This document shows positions 1 through 8,160 of a stretch of 64,000 nucleotides of DNA, piece after piece; the first letter of the stretch is position 1; every line of letters begins with the position of its first letter. The DNA comes from Gemmatimonadota bacterium (GTDB taxonomy: Bacteria; Gemmatimonadota; Gemmatimonadetes; Longimicrobiales; Gaopeijiaceae). Both the position numbers and the translations under genes were made by a program. The stretch covers positions 62,001 through 126,000 of the forward strand of contig JAJDVT010000121.1 of assembly GCA_022826005.1 (NCBI GenBank), given 5' to 3'. The notes beneath the pieces were generated by a model, which was not told the DNA's origin, did no database searches, and worked only from the letters and a program-made list of their open reading frames with translations.

Positions 1-274
1 CCGAGTCCAGATCCACCTCGAAGATCAGCGGGCGGCGACTGCCGCGGTTCCCGTCCGGGCGGGCCTCGCCGGAATCTGCACGCTCGGCACCAGCGCCGGT
101 ATCGTCCGCTCCTTCGGCTCCGGCGGTCTGTCGGGCCGTCTCCAGCCCTTCCATCGGAACGGCGTCCGCGCCGCTGCCGCGCTCGCTCCAGGCGATACCG
201 ATCAGGATCCCGGCGGCGAAGGTGGCGAACAGCAGCACCACCGACATGAGGCGTGCCTGCTTGAAGGGTGCCAT
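1..274 (-). CDS. Membrane-anchored protein of the sigma-factor operon (partial)
   Basis: The reading frame starts at ATG 274 and runs off the left edge, so only about 91 residues are visible. It opens with a short basic segment and one hydrophobic helix (about residues 9-28, core VVLLFATFAAGILIGIAW). An acidic, Ala/Gly-rich linker follows, then the start of a possible folded domain (RRPLIFEVDL). Its ATG overlaps the stop of the upstream anti-sigma-like gene (TGATG), so the two are probably translationally coupled. Small anchored proteins of the metal-sensor or Spy-like type often follow ECF sigma/anti-sigma pairs, but the diagnostic part is outside the window. The function is therefore unassigned. 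Confidence 0.6.
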   Translation of the reverse strand, partial: MAPFKQARLMSVVLLFATFAAGILIGIAWSERGSGADAVPMEGLETARQTAGAEGADDTGAGAERADSGEARPDGNRGSRRPLIFEVDLDS

Positions 275-666
275 CAACGCGTGTCCTCTTCGACGAAGGC
301 CAGGAATGCCGCGGTGTTGGACTGCACTCCTGCGCCCAGCGCGGCGCGGAAGGAGCTTTCGCCCAGCGGCCCGCCCAGCATGTCTTCGAGGACCAGGCGC
401 GGCGGCGGCTGGCGCTGCTGCCGCGCCTCGTTCACGATCATGATCGAGGCGATGAGCGCGGCGGCGGCGGCCACGGGAATCAGGCTCCGCGACCAGCCGG
501 AGAGCACGGCCGCCACCGTCTCCCGGGCCGCTTCACGCCGCCGGGCGAGTTCGAAGGCCGCGTTCTCCAGGATTCGGGCGCGGAATTGCTCCCAGTAGCC
601 CGGACGCTCACGGGCTGGATCAAAAGCCTCCAGCGCTGTGACTCTGTCGTTGTCTTCCATGTTCAC
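274..666 (-). CDS. Anti-sigma-factor-like single-pass membrane protein
   Basis: This is a 130-residue protein with a charged N-terminal cytoplasmic part of about 58 residues. One transmembrane helix follows (about 60-78, SLIPVAAAAALIASIMIV), then a short extracytoplasmic tail. The gene begins 9 nt after the ECF sigma gene and overlaps the next gene by one base, so the three look like one operon. Small single-pass proteins directly downstream of ECF sigma genes usually sequester the sigma factor. I see no zinc-binding HxxxCxxC motif, so it would be a non-ZAS type. The assignment rests on position and topology, not on a recognised domain. Confidence 0.6.
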   Translation of the reverse strand: MNMEDNDRVTALEAFDPARERPGYWEQFRARILENAAFELARRREAARETVAAVLSGWSRSLIPVAAAAALIASIMIVNEARQQRQPPPRLVLEDMLGGPLGESSFRAALGAGVQSNTAAFLAFVEEDTR

Positions 667-675
667 CTCGAAGGC

Positions 676-1224
676 CTATATGTGGTCCTTCCACCCGGCC
701 AGCCGGGCGCGCAGTGCCTTGCGTGCAAAGTGAAGGTGCGACCGGACGGTCCCCGAAGGGATCCCGATGCGCTCCGAAATCTCGTCGTGCTTCCAGCCCT
801 CCAGGTCGTGAAGCAGAACGATCTCCCGCTGCACCTCCGTCAATGTGCTCAACGCCTCCTTCAGCCGGCCCCGCAGGGCCGATATGTCCGCCATCCTGTC
901 GGGACCGGGCCCCGACGAACTCGCGCTTGCCGGGATCTCGTCCCCGCTGCGCAGGTTTTCACGCCGGATGAGGTTCCGCGAGCGGTTCCGGACGATTGCC
1001 AGGAGCCAGCCTGCGAACCGGTCCGCGTTGCGGCAGTCGTCCAGTCGCTGCAGCGCCACCATGAAAGACTCCTGGGCCGCGTCCTCTGCGTCCTGGTGCT
1101 TTCCTGTGACCGAGAGGGCCACGGAGTAGGCCGCACGCTGGTAGCGCCTGACCAGCTCCCCGAACGCCTCCCTGTCGCCGCAACGCGCCTGGGTCACGAG
1201 TTCCGCGTCAGACCGTTGCCTCAT
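676..1224 (-). CDS. ECF-family RNA polymerase sigma factor
   Basis: The 182-residue length is typical of group 4 (ECF) sigma factors. Region 2 is visible at about residues 20-90 (FGELVRRYQRAAYSVALSV, then DAEDAAQESFMVAL and FAGWLLAIVRNRSRNLIRR). Region 4 with its helix-turn-helix is at about 125-178 (LTEVQREIVLLHDLEGWKHDEISERIGIPSGTVRSHL, given here only as the landmark of the HTH). It would direct RNA polymerase to a small regulon, probably including its own operon. The adjacent membrane protein is a likely partner anti-sigma factor. The inducing signal cannot be read from the sequence. Confidence 0.93.
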   Translation of the reverse strand: MRQRSDAELVTQARCGDREAFGELVRRYQRAAYSVALSVTGKHQDAEDAAQESFMVALQRLDDCRNADRFAGWLLAIVRNRSRNLIRRENLRSGDEIPASASSSGPGPDRMADISALRGRLKEALSTLTEVQREIVLLHDLEGWKHDEISERIGIPSGTVRSHLHFARKALRARLAGWKDHI

Positions 1225-1357
1225 TCCTGGAGATTAGACACCTGTAACAGCTTCCTTGTTGAAGCCGCCCGCGTTCGTCTCTCCTCACCGACCGCCGCGT
1301 GCGGGATTCCGTTAGCGCTCCCGGGCTGCCCGGGGCATCCGGGAGGATTCGGCCGCC

Positions 1358-2017
1358 TCACGTCCTTCCCCTGCGGCGGCGGCGCTGCCGGCCGGAACCG
1401 CGCCGTCGTCGCCGGGAAGATCCTGACGTTGCAACCGGCTGCCTGGCTACCTCACGGACCAGGGTAAGGAGTTCGTCCTCGCTGACTTCTTCGAGCCTGC
1501 GCGCAAGGACGTACCGGGTCTCAACGGGATCCGCCCGGTCCTCCGGGGCCTCGAAGCCCACGCTCAGAATCCGGGCGCCGGCATGTCCCGATCCGACGGT
1601 GGCGGCACCCTTCAGCCGGACCCTCCAGGTCTCCTCTCCGAGCCGCACGTGACGGGCGGGTTCGGTCCGGGGGCCGGCCCGGTCCAGGTCGCGCGCGGAG
1701 GGCGGGGAGGTCTCCCGGGCCGCGGGGGGCTTCCGGGGCCCGGGCGTATCGCGCTCCGCGGGCTTCGGCGGCCTTGAGGCAGCGCCGCGATTGGCAGGAG
1801 CGGGGCGCGGTGGCGGACCGCCGTCGCGGACGGGTATCGGCTTCGGCGGCGGATGGACGGACTCCCGGGCAGGGACGGGCCTGGCCGCAGGGGGCGGGGC
1901 CGTGAGGGGCTCACGCGCCGAGGGGGGTGCATCCGGTGCGGGGGAGGGCATCTTGCGCGCCGGTGCAGGAGAGCCCCGATCACGCCTGTCCGAATCTCGC
2001 ATGCTCGCGTCCCGCAA
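1358..2017 (-). CDS. Proline-rich protein with small C-terminal domain and basic tail
   Basis: I do not recognise this 219-residue protein. Residues 1-120 are low-complexity and rich in Pro, Arg, Ala and Ser, probably disordered. Residues about 122-190 look folded (RHVRLGEETWRVRLKGAA, then an acidic helix VSEDELLTLVREV). The last 25 residues are almost all Arg, Gly and Ser, a composition common in nucleic-acid-binding tails. There is no signal peptide or membrane segment. It is monocistronic, with 133 bp to the sigma gene on one side. A role in binding RNA, DNA or ribosomes is only a guess from the tail. Confidence 0.55.
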   Translation of the reverse strand: MRDASMRDSDRRDRGSPAPARKMPSPAPDAPPSAREPLTAPPPAARPVPARESVHPPPKPIPVRDGGPPPRPAPANRGAASRPPKPAERDTPGPRKPPAARETSPPSARDLDRAGPRTEPARHVRLGEETWRVRLKGAATVGSGHAGARILSVGFEAPEDRADPVETRYVLARRLEEVSEDELLTLVREVARQPVATSGSSRRRRRGSGRQRRRRRGRT

Positions 2018-2034
2018 TGAGTGAACGATGCGAA

Positions 2035-2040
2035 ACTATA
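2035..2040 (-). promoter_or_regulatory. Possible -10 element of the proline-rich gene
   Basis: Read on the minus strand, TATAGT lies 17 nt upstream of the ATG at 2017 and matches TATAAT at five of six positions. The best -35 at suitable spacing (TTTCAG, 2058-2063) is poor, so this is a weak promoter call. Confidence 0.3.
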
Positions 2041-2070
2041 CCGGAGACTAGGATTTCCTGAAAGTCCCAG

Positions 2071-2096
2071 GTGAGGGAAACCCATGTGAGGGAAAC
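2071..2096. repeat. Short direct repeat GTGAGGGAAAC
   Basis: Two perfect copies of an 11-bp unit lie at 2071-2081 and 2086-2096 in the gap between the HNH gene and the proline-rich gene. Their function is unknown. The spacing of 15 bp is not a whole number of helical turns. Confidence 0.5.
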
Positions 2097-2109
2097 GGTG
2101 AACGGAGGA

Positions 2110-2694
2110 CTATTGCGCGGTCCGGTGCAGTTCGTATCCTCCGGCCTCGCCCTGCACGAGCGGGACTGCGTCGTCGCCGAAGAACATGCGGATGTACTTG
2201 GCCTGGATGGGCGTCACCTTCCGCACCGCCCAAACGAGCTGCACGTGGTTCGGCTCGACCGGCCGCGACGACAGGCGGAGGCCCGCCTCCCGCGGAAGAT
2301 GGTTCCCCTTGCGGTGGTTGCAGGTGGAACAGGCCGTGACAACGTTCTCCCATGAATTGCCGCCACCCCGCGAGATCGGAAGAACGTGGTCGCGCGTGAG
2401 GAACTCCCGGCGGCGGAGTTCGCGCTTGTGGCGGTGGCAGTACTGGCATGCGTAACCGTCGCGCGCGAACAGGAAGGTGTTGGTGACCTGCCTGCGGAAG
2501 CGCCTCGGGACGTGGACGTACCGGACGAGGCGGATGACCAGCGGGAAGGGGTGGCTGGCGCGCACGGTGCGAAAGGCGCGCAGCGAATCCTCCTCCAGGA
2601 TCTCCGCCTTCCGGTCCAGGACCAGCCGGATCGCCCGCCTGGACGGAACGATCATCAGCGGCTCGTACGATGCGTTCAGGGCGAGGCAGCTCAC
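2110..2694 (-). CDS. HNH endonuclease
   Basis: This 194-residue protein belongs to the widespread family that opens LALNASYEPLMIVPSRRAI. A zinc-binding pair of CxxC motifs (CQYC at about 83 and CSTC at about 123) flanks the HNH core: the DHVLPISRGG region gives the first His, an Asn sits in WENVV, and CNHRKGN closes the motif. The family is common as a stand-alone chromosomal gene with no known partner, and its cellular role is poorly defined. It lies downstream of priA in the same direction with a 114-bp gap. Confidence 0.9.
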   Translation of the reverse strand: MSCLALNASYEPLMIVPSRRAIRLVLDRKAEILEEDSLRAFRTVRASHPFPLVIRLVRYVHVPRRFRRQVTNTFLFARDGYACQYCHRHKRELRRREFLTRDHVLPISRGGGNSWENVVTACSTCNHRKGNHLPREAGLRLSSRPVEPNHVQLVWAVRKVTPIQAKYIRMFFGDDAVPLVQGEAGGYELHRTAQ

Positions 2695-2808
2695 GCGCCG
2701 ACTCCTGTCAGGATCTGTCCACTGGCTTGCAAAATGCGCGCACCATTCAGGATAACGAATCAGCGCGGGAGGCAGGAACAGTCGCCATCGAGTTGTTGCC
2801 GGGCACTG

Positions 2809-5097
2809 CTACATGAGATGCAGGGGGTCCCGGTCGAGGGAAATGCGAATCCCCGCCCCCGGGGACCTGAAGTCGTCGGCCACGGCGTTCAGCGCCCGCC
2901 CGACTTCCGAGGCGCGGCCCCGCAGAAGCAAATGCCAGCGGAAACGGCCGTGCAGCTTTTCGATGGGGGCGGGCGCCGGTCCCAGGATTTCGGGACGTGA
3001 CCGGGTCCTGCCCCGCAGCCAGACGGCGAGGGATTCGGCCCCGGACAGTGCTGCGGACTGGGCCGGGCTGCTCACCAGGATGCGAGCCATGCGCACGCAG
3101 GGGGGGTAGCGCGGGTCGGTCCTGGCACTCAGTTCCCGTTCCACGAAGCCGTGGTAGTCGTGGGCAACCGCCGCGCGGACCACATAGTGATCCGGGACGT
3201 AGGTCTGGATGATGACCTCGCCGCGAAGGTGCCCCCGTCCCGCCCTGCCCGCCACCTGGGAGAGGAGCTGGAAGGTGCGCTCGCAGCTCCGGAAGTCGGG
3301 CAGGTGCAGACCGATGTCCGCGTTGATGACGCCGACCAGGGTGACGCGGTGGAAGTCCAGCCCCTTCGCGATCATCTGGGTGCCGACGAGGATGTCCACC
3401 GCGCCCGACTCGACGCGGGCGAGGATGTCCCGGTGCGACCACTTTCCTCCGGTCGTGTCCATGTCCATGCGTGCGACCCGCGTCCCGGGCAGGCTCTCCA
3501 GCACGATGCGCTCGACCTGCTCGGTGCCGAGTCCCCGGAAGGAGAGCTCGGTGGAGCCGCACCGGGCGCACTGGCGCGGCGGCCGCGCGGTGTGGCCGCA
3601 GTGGTGGCAGATCATCCGGCGCCGGCCGCGGTGGAGGGTCATGGAGACCGAGCAGTGCGTGCACTCGGTGATGTCGCCGCAGCTCCGGCAGAGGGCGAGG
3701 CTCGCGTAGCCGCGCCGGTTCAGGAGGAGGATGGTCTGCTCGCTCCGGCCCACGCGCTGGCGCAGTGCGTCGAGGAGCGGAGGGGAGATGACGTGTACGG
3801 GGGGCGTGGGGGGACCGGACGCGCCGGATGCGGAATTCGGTGACGGGGGGCGGGCGGCGCCGGAATCCGGCTTGCCCCGCGATCTCAGGTCCACGATCCG
3901 GACCTCCGGAAGTACGCCACCGCCTACCCGGTCGGGCAGTTCGAGCAGTGTGTACTTCCCTCCCTGCGCGTTGGCCCAGCTCTCGAGCGACGGGGTGGCC
4001 GATCCGAGGAGGCACACGGCACCCGCCCGTCCGGCGCGCACCACCGCCACGTCGCGCGCGCTGTAGCGAGGGGATTCGGACTGCTTGTAGCTGCCATCGT
4101 GTTCCTCGTCCACGACTACCACTCCCAGGGCGCTCACCGGCGCGAAGACCGCCGAGCGGGCGCCGATCGCGATGCGCTTCTCGCCGGACCGAAGCTGCGT
4201 CCAGGCGTCGAAGCGCTCGCCGTCCGACAGCCCCGAATGCAGTACCGCCACGAGGTCCCCGAAGGCTCGGCGGAAGCGGGCGACCGTCTGGGGCGTCAGC
4301 GCGATCTCCGGGACCAGCATGAGCGCACCCTCGCCCCGCCTCAGCACGCTGCGGATCAGCTCGATGTAGACGAGCGTCTTGCCCGAACTCGTGACGCCGT
4401 GCAGGAGAAACGTCCCACCCCCCCTCCCCAGCATCCCCACCATGCGGCGGAGCACGCCGCGCTGGCCCGCGGTGGGGGTCGGCGCATCCCCCTTTTCCAC
4501 CGGCTCCTCGCGGAAGGGATCGCGCAACACCACTTCGCCCGCTACGCGAATCAGGCCCTTCGCCTCCAGCCCGCGGACCACGCTTCGGCTGAATCCCTGC
4601 TCGGCAAGCGCTGCGACGGCCTGTCTGCCACCCGCTTCGAGGAGCCGCTCGAAGGCTTCCCGCTGCCTCTGCGCCCGTCCGAAGACCCCCTCGAGCTCCG
4701 CGAGTGTGCCGATCGGCCGCACAACCCGGGCGACCAGCCGTCTCCGCGGCGCCGCCGTAGCCGGTGCGGGCAGCATGGCCCGGAGCACCATCCCGACCGG
4801 CGCCACGTAGTACTCGGCGATCCAGCGGGCGAGATCCAGAAGTTCGCCGCCGACGGAGGGGCGCGAATCCAGCACGGCGAGGACATCGCGCATGCCGGCG
4901 ACGTCCTTCCCAGGGCCGAGCACCCACCCGGTGAGCGTGCGGTTGCGGAAGGGAACCTGAACGCGCGTCCCGACCGCCGGCGCCGGGCCGGGCACCCGGT
5001 AGGTAAACAGACGGCGCACCGGCAGCGGCAGCGCCACCTCGACGAGGGAGGCATCGGGGCCGGCCATCGCTGCGGCGCGGGGGCCGGACATGGGCAA
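2809..5097 (-). CDS. priA: Primosomal protein N' (replication restart helicase PriA)
   Basis: PriA recognises stalled forks and D-loops, unwinds DNA 3'-5' and reloads the replicative helicase. The 762-residue product has the N-terminal 3'-DNA-binding domain (LPVRRLFTYRVPG). Walker A is GVTSSGKT (about 236-243) and the DEEH box is DEEHDGSYKQ. Between the helicase lobes is the characteristic set of eight zinc-binding cysteines (CRSC, CTHC, CHHC, CARC, about 470-515). The C-terminal helicase motifs follow (GTQMIAKGLDF, QVAGRAGR). The length matches the family. It is followed by the HNH gene and preceded, 24 nt away, by the M24 peptidase gene. Confidence 0.97.
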   Translation of the reverse strand: MPMSGPRAAAMAGPDASLVEVALPLPVRRLFTYRVPGPAPAVGTRVQVPFRNRTLTGWVLGPGKDVAGMRDVLAVLDSRPSVGGELLDLARWIAEYYVAPVGMVLRAMLPAPATAAPRRRLVARVVRPIGTLAELEGVFGRAQRQREAFERLLEAGGRQAVAALAEQGFSRSVVRGLEAKGLIRVAGEVVLRDPFREEPVEKGDAPTPTAGQRGVLRRMVGMLGRGGGTFLLHGVTSSGKTLVYIELIRSVLRRGEGALMLVPEIALTPQTVARFRRAFGDLVAVLHSGLSDGERFDAWTQLRSGEKRIAIGARSAVFAPVSALGVVVVDEEHDGSYKQSESPRYSARDVAVVRAGRAGAVCLLGSATPSLESWANAQGGKYTLLELPDRVGGGVLPEVRIVDLRSRGKPDSGAARPPSPNSASGASGPPTPPVHVISPPLLDALRQRVGRSEQTILLLNRRGYASLALCRSCGDITECTHCSVSMTLHRGRRRMICHHCGHTARPPRQCARCGSTELSFRGLGTEQVERIVLESLPGTRVARMDMDTTGGKWSHRDILARVESGAVDILVGTQMIAKGLDFHRVTLVGVINADIGLHLPDFRSCERTFQLLSQVAGRAGRGHLRGEVIIQTYVPDHYVVRAAVAHDYHGFVERELSARTDPRYPPCVRMARILVSSPAQSAALSGAESLAVWLRGRTRSRPEILGPAPAPIEKLHGRFRWHLLLRGRASEVGRALNAVADDFRSPGAGIRISLDRDPLHLM

Positions 5098-5121
5098 GGC
5101 GCGGGGCCGGGCGCCCCGGGT

Positions 5122-6339
5122 TCAGTCCTGCAGCAGGAGGAAGACGTCCTGCTGCGGCTCGTCGACCGTCACCTCGGGACCGCCGGGTCCCATGTGGACG
5201 TTGATCTCGGTGCGAATCCCCACGTCGTCGGGGATGTAGATCCCGGGCTCCACCGAGAAGCCGACGCCGGGCACCAGCACCCGGTCGTCGCGCGTCTCCA
5301 GGTTGTCGAGGTTGGGGCCGCGGCCGTGGATGTCCCGGTCGATCGAGTGGCCGGTGCGGTGGATGAACCACTCCCCGTATCCGGCGTCCGTGATGATGCC
5401 GCGGGCCACGTCGTCGCCCTCGAAGCCACGCAGAACCTCGCCGCGCGCGTGGCGTTCCTGGAGGGAGGCCACCACGCCGTCGCGGGCGGCCTTGACCGTC
5501 TCCCACAGTTCGGCGATCCGGGGCGGGAGCGCGCTGCCGAGGAAGCCCATCCAGGTCTGGTCGGCGGGGACGGAGTCTTCGTGGAGCGCGCCCCAGAGGT
5601 CGATGAGGAGGAGGTCGCCGGCGCGGATGGGGCGGCCGGCGGTGCCGGGATCGTAGTGGGGATCGGCGGCCGTGGGGCCGATCGCGACGATGCAGTCGGC
5701 GTGCACCGGGGCGCCGCGCCGGGCCAGTTCGGTGCGGATCCAGGTGGCGAGGGCGCCCTCCGTGATGGCGTCGCCGCGGGTGATGTGGTCGGCGGCGCGC
5801 GTGAAGGCGTCCCGGGCGAGGGTCTTGACCAACTCCGAGGCGCGGCCGTGTTCCCGGCGCTGGGTGGGGGTCCACACCGCGTAGAAGGTGGAGACGAGGT
5901 CGCCGGAGCTGTGGAGTTCGATCCCGGTCGCCTCGATGACGTCACGTATTCCGGCGGGTAGCAGGTCCAGGTAGGGGACATCGCACCGGGCCGAGGTCTC
6001 GGTGGCGACCCGCTTGCGGCCGGCGAGCAGGGTGCGCAGTCCTTCCTCCAAGCGCTGGCGGCTGGAGTAGCTCTCGCGGGGCCAGTCCAGGTGGCGCCAG
6101 GAGGAGTGCTCGATGGCGTGGATGAGGAGGCGGGGACGGCCGCTGGCCGGTACGAGCGCGAATCCCCGCCGGGTGGTCCACTCCAGACCGAGCAGCGAGC
6201 GCCCGATGGGGTTGCGGTCCTTGAAGTCGTAGAGCAGCCAGCCGTCCAGATCGCGTTCGCGGAGCGCCTCCTGAACTCTCGCCACGCCATCGGCGGTTGC
6301 CAGCAGCGCTCCCGAAGCGTCCTCCTGCACCCTCGTCAT
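5122..6339 (-). CDS. M24-family metallopeptidase (Xaa-Pro aminopeptidase-like)
   Basis: This 405-residue pita-bread-fold enzyme is likely a cytosolic dipeptidase or aminopeptidase acting on Xaa-Pro bonds. The C-terminal catalytic domain (about 165-400) shows the expected ligand order: Asp in LLLIDLWG, Asp in PADQTWMG, His in HRTGHSID, Glu in SVEPGIYI and Glu in RTEINVHM. The N-terminal creatinase-like domain (about 10-150) is present. Its start overlaps the ccmH-like stop, so the two genes are coupled. Creatinase or other M24 members share the fold, so the substrate is uncertain. Confidence 0.88.
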   Translation of the reverse strand: MTRVQEDASGALLATADGVARVQEALRERDLDGWLLYDFKDRNPIGRSLLGLEWTTRRGFALVPASGRPRLLIHAIEHSSWRHLDWPRESYSSRQRLEEGLRTLLAGRKRVATETSARCDVPYLDLLPAGIRDVIEATGIELHSSGDLVSTFYAVWTPTQRREHGRASELVKTLARDAFTRAADHITRGDAITEGALATWIRTELARRGAPVHADCIVAIGPTAADPHYDPGTAGRPIRAGDLLLIDLWGALHEDSVPADQTWMGFLGSALPPRIAELWETVKAARDGVVASLQERHARGEVLRGFEGDDVARGIITDAGYGEWFIHRTGHSIDRDIHGRGPNLDNLETRDDRVLVPGVGFSVEPGIYIPDDVGIRTEINVHMGPGGPEVTVDEPQQDVFLLLQD

Positions 6340-7022
6340 TCGCTCTCCTCCATCTCTTCCAGTTCCGCGAGGGCCGCGTCCAGGCGCTCCCTGTCTTCGT
6401 CGGTGAGGTCGGCCCGGGCACCGGCCGGAGCCTGTTCCTTCAGCCGGCGCAGCACCAGGACGACAAGGGCCAGCCCGGCGACCAGCACTGCCGGCGGGAT
6501 CGTCCAGGCGAGGAGCCCTCTTCCGGAGCGCTTCGGCATGCCGCGATACTCCTCGCCGTGAGCCGCCAGCACCCGCTCGATTATGCTATCGGCGGTCATT
6601 CCCGCGTGGGCCATGTCGTTGATGCTGTCCCTGAGCGCGGCGGCACCCGGCGACGGACAGTTCTCGAGCAGGTATGGCGGGGGACAGAAGGGCGAGAGGA
6701 TCCTCGAGATCGCCACGCGCGCCTCGGGGTGGATCTCGCGAGGCGGGGCCTCGGGTTCCTGTGCGCCAGGAGGGACCCGGGCATCCGCGCCAGAGGGTGG
6801 TTCCCGGGTCCCGTGGGCGGCGGCAGGAGCGCCGGGCTCCTGGGCAGCGAGCTGGTTCCGGCCCGCCTCGCCACGCGACACGGCCATTGCGATCAGTGGC
6901 AATGCGACGACGACAGGCAGGAGCCGGGCCGACGCCCGGCGGCCCAGGTCGAGCGCCCTGGCAGTGCGACCGGCAACGGCCGGTCCGCCGGGCCTGCCGC
7001 CCCGGAATCCCCGCTCTCTCAT
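6336..7022 (-). CDS. CcmH/NrfF-like cytochrome c biogenesis protein, divergent
   Basis: The 228-residue protein has an N-terminal membrane segment (about 33-50) and a Pro/Ala-rich linker. A CcmH-type helical domain follows (ALRDSINDMAHAGMTADSII, then HGEEYRGMP), then a second membrane helix (about 168-190) and an acidic tail. CcmH normally carries LRCxxCQ and reduces apocytochrome c for haem attachment. Here the cysteines appear as FC-PPPYLLEN-C, a C-x8-C spacing, so redox chemistry like that of classical CcmH is not assured. It overlaps both neighbours by 4 bp. No other cytochrome c maturation gene is in the window. Confidence 0.75.
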   Translation of the reverse strand: MRERGFRGGRPGGPAVAGRTARALDLGRRASARLLPVVVALPLIAMAVSRGEAGRNQLAAQEPGAPAAAHGTREPPSGADARVPPGAQEPEAPPREIHPEARVAISRILSPFCPPPYLLENCPSPGAAALRDSINDMAHAGMTADSIIERVLAAHGEEYRGMPKRSGRGLLAWTIPPAVLVAGLALVVLVLRRLKEQAPAGARADLTDEDRERLDAALAELEEMEESE

Positions 7023-8050
7023 GCTCGTTGGCCCTGTTCCATCGCTTCACCGTCCATCCCGACCCCCGCCAGGGCGCGGATGACGGCGACGCATCCCGCC
7101 CCGGTGTGCTCCGGGTCGTATCCTCCCTCCAAGAATACCACAACCCGGCCCCCGCAGCAGCGCCCGGCGGCATCCATCACCATGCGGGTGGTCCGGTGCA
7201 GGTCCTCCGGCTCCAGCAGCTGCCCGCCCAGCGGGTCCCCGGCGAGCACGTCGAAGCCCGAAGACACCAGGACAAAGTCGGGATCCGAGCGCGCCACGGC
7301 ATCGTCGAGCGCACGGCGAAAAACCTCCAGATAGTGCTCACGGGATGTCCCCGCGCGCAGCGGCACGTTCATCGTGAACCCCTCCCCCCTCCCCCGCCCC
7401 GTCTCGTGCGCGGCTCCCGTCCCCGGATAGTGCGGGTACTGGTGGAGCGAGAGGAAGAACACGGCGGAGTCCTCGTAGAAGGCGTCCTGCGTCCCGTTGC
7501 CGTGATGGACGTCCCAGTCGATGATCAGGACGCGCTCGGCCGCGCCGTTGGCCCGGAGACTCGCCGCCGCGACGGCAATGTTGTTGAAGAGGCAGAATCC
7601 CATCGCGCGGCCCGGCGTGGCGTGGTGCCCGGGTGGACGCGCGGCCACGAAGGCGTTGCGGAACGTCCCCCCGGCGACCCCGCGCACGGCCTCCAGCCCG
7701 GCGCCCACCGTCCCCAGCGCCGCCTCCCACGACGCCGCCGAAACGCGCGTGTCCGCGTCGATCGCCACCACGCGTCCGCGCTCGCGTGCCTCGTCCACGG
7801 CGCCCCGCACCGTGCCGACCAGCGCCTCGGTGTGGACCAGCGCCAGATCCTCGACCCGGGCCGCCTCCGGCGCCGCCTGCACCACGCGCCCGTGCAGCGC
7901 GACCAGGTCGTTCCTCACCGCCGACGCGATCGCGCGCAGCCGCCCCTGGTGCTCCGGGTGCCCCCAGCCCGTGTCGTGGAGCACGGCCGCAGGGTGCATG
8001 AGGAAGGCGGTCACGTGGGAATCACCGGAGAAGCGCGCATGGCGAAGCAA
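7019..8050 (-). CDS. Histone-deacetylase-family amidohydrolase
   Basis: This is a 343-residue arginase/deacetylase-fold enzyme of the class II HDAC / acetylpolyamine amidohydrolase group. Catalytic and zinc motifs are intact: RPPGHHA (tandem active-site His), DWDVHHGNGTQ (zinc Asp and His), FDVLAGDPLGG (zinc Asp) and LEGGYD near the C-terminus. Bacterial members remove acetyl groups from polyamines, small molecules or proteins. The actual substrate cannot be inferred. It overlaps the ccmH-like gene by 4 bp and lies 110 bp downstream of carB. Confidence 0.93.
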   Translation of the reverse strand: MLRHARFSGDSHVTAFLMHPAAVLHDTGWGHPEHQGRLRAIASAVRNDLVALHGRVVQAAPEAARVEDLALVHTEALVGTVRGAVDEARERGRVVAIDADTRVSAASWEAALGTVGAGLEAVRGVAGGTFRNAFVAARPPGHHATPGRAMGFCLFNNIAVAAASLRANGAAERVLIIDWDVHHGNGTQDAFYEDSAVFFLSLHQYPHYPGTGAAHETGRGRGEGFTMNVPLRAGTSREHYLEVFRRALDDAVARSDPDFVLVSSGFDVLAGDPLGGQLLEPEDLHRTTRMVMDAAGRCCGGRVVVFLEGGYDPEHTGAGCVAVIRALAGVGMDGEAMEQGQRA

Positions 8051-8160
8051 TCGGCCACGATTCCGCCCGGGGGGGTCCGCCAGGCACCGTCATCGGCGCG
8101 GAGCCTGCCCTGGCAGCGCGTCTCCAAGGCGCTTGCGAACTCGGAGCGCCGATGCATCCG

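Noticed and set aside
1225-1290. ECF-type promoter (GGAA and TCTAA words) before the sigma gene
   Set aside because: The two words are only about 10 bp apart, too close for a working ECF promoter.
2747-5875. A 1042-codon open frame on the minus strand
   Set aside because: It is a same-strand out-of-frame shadow of priA and the M24 peptidase gene; its translation is low-complexity Arg/Pro/Gly with no domain.
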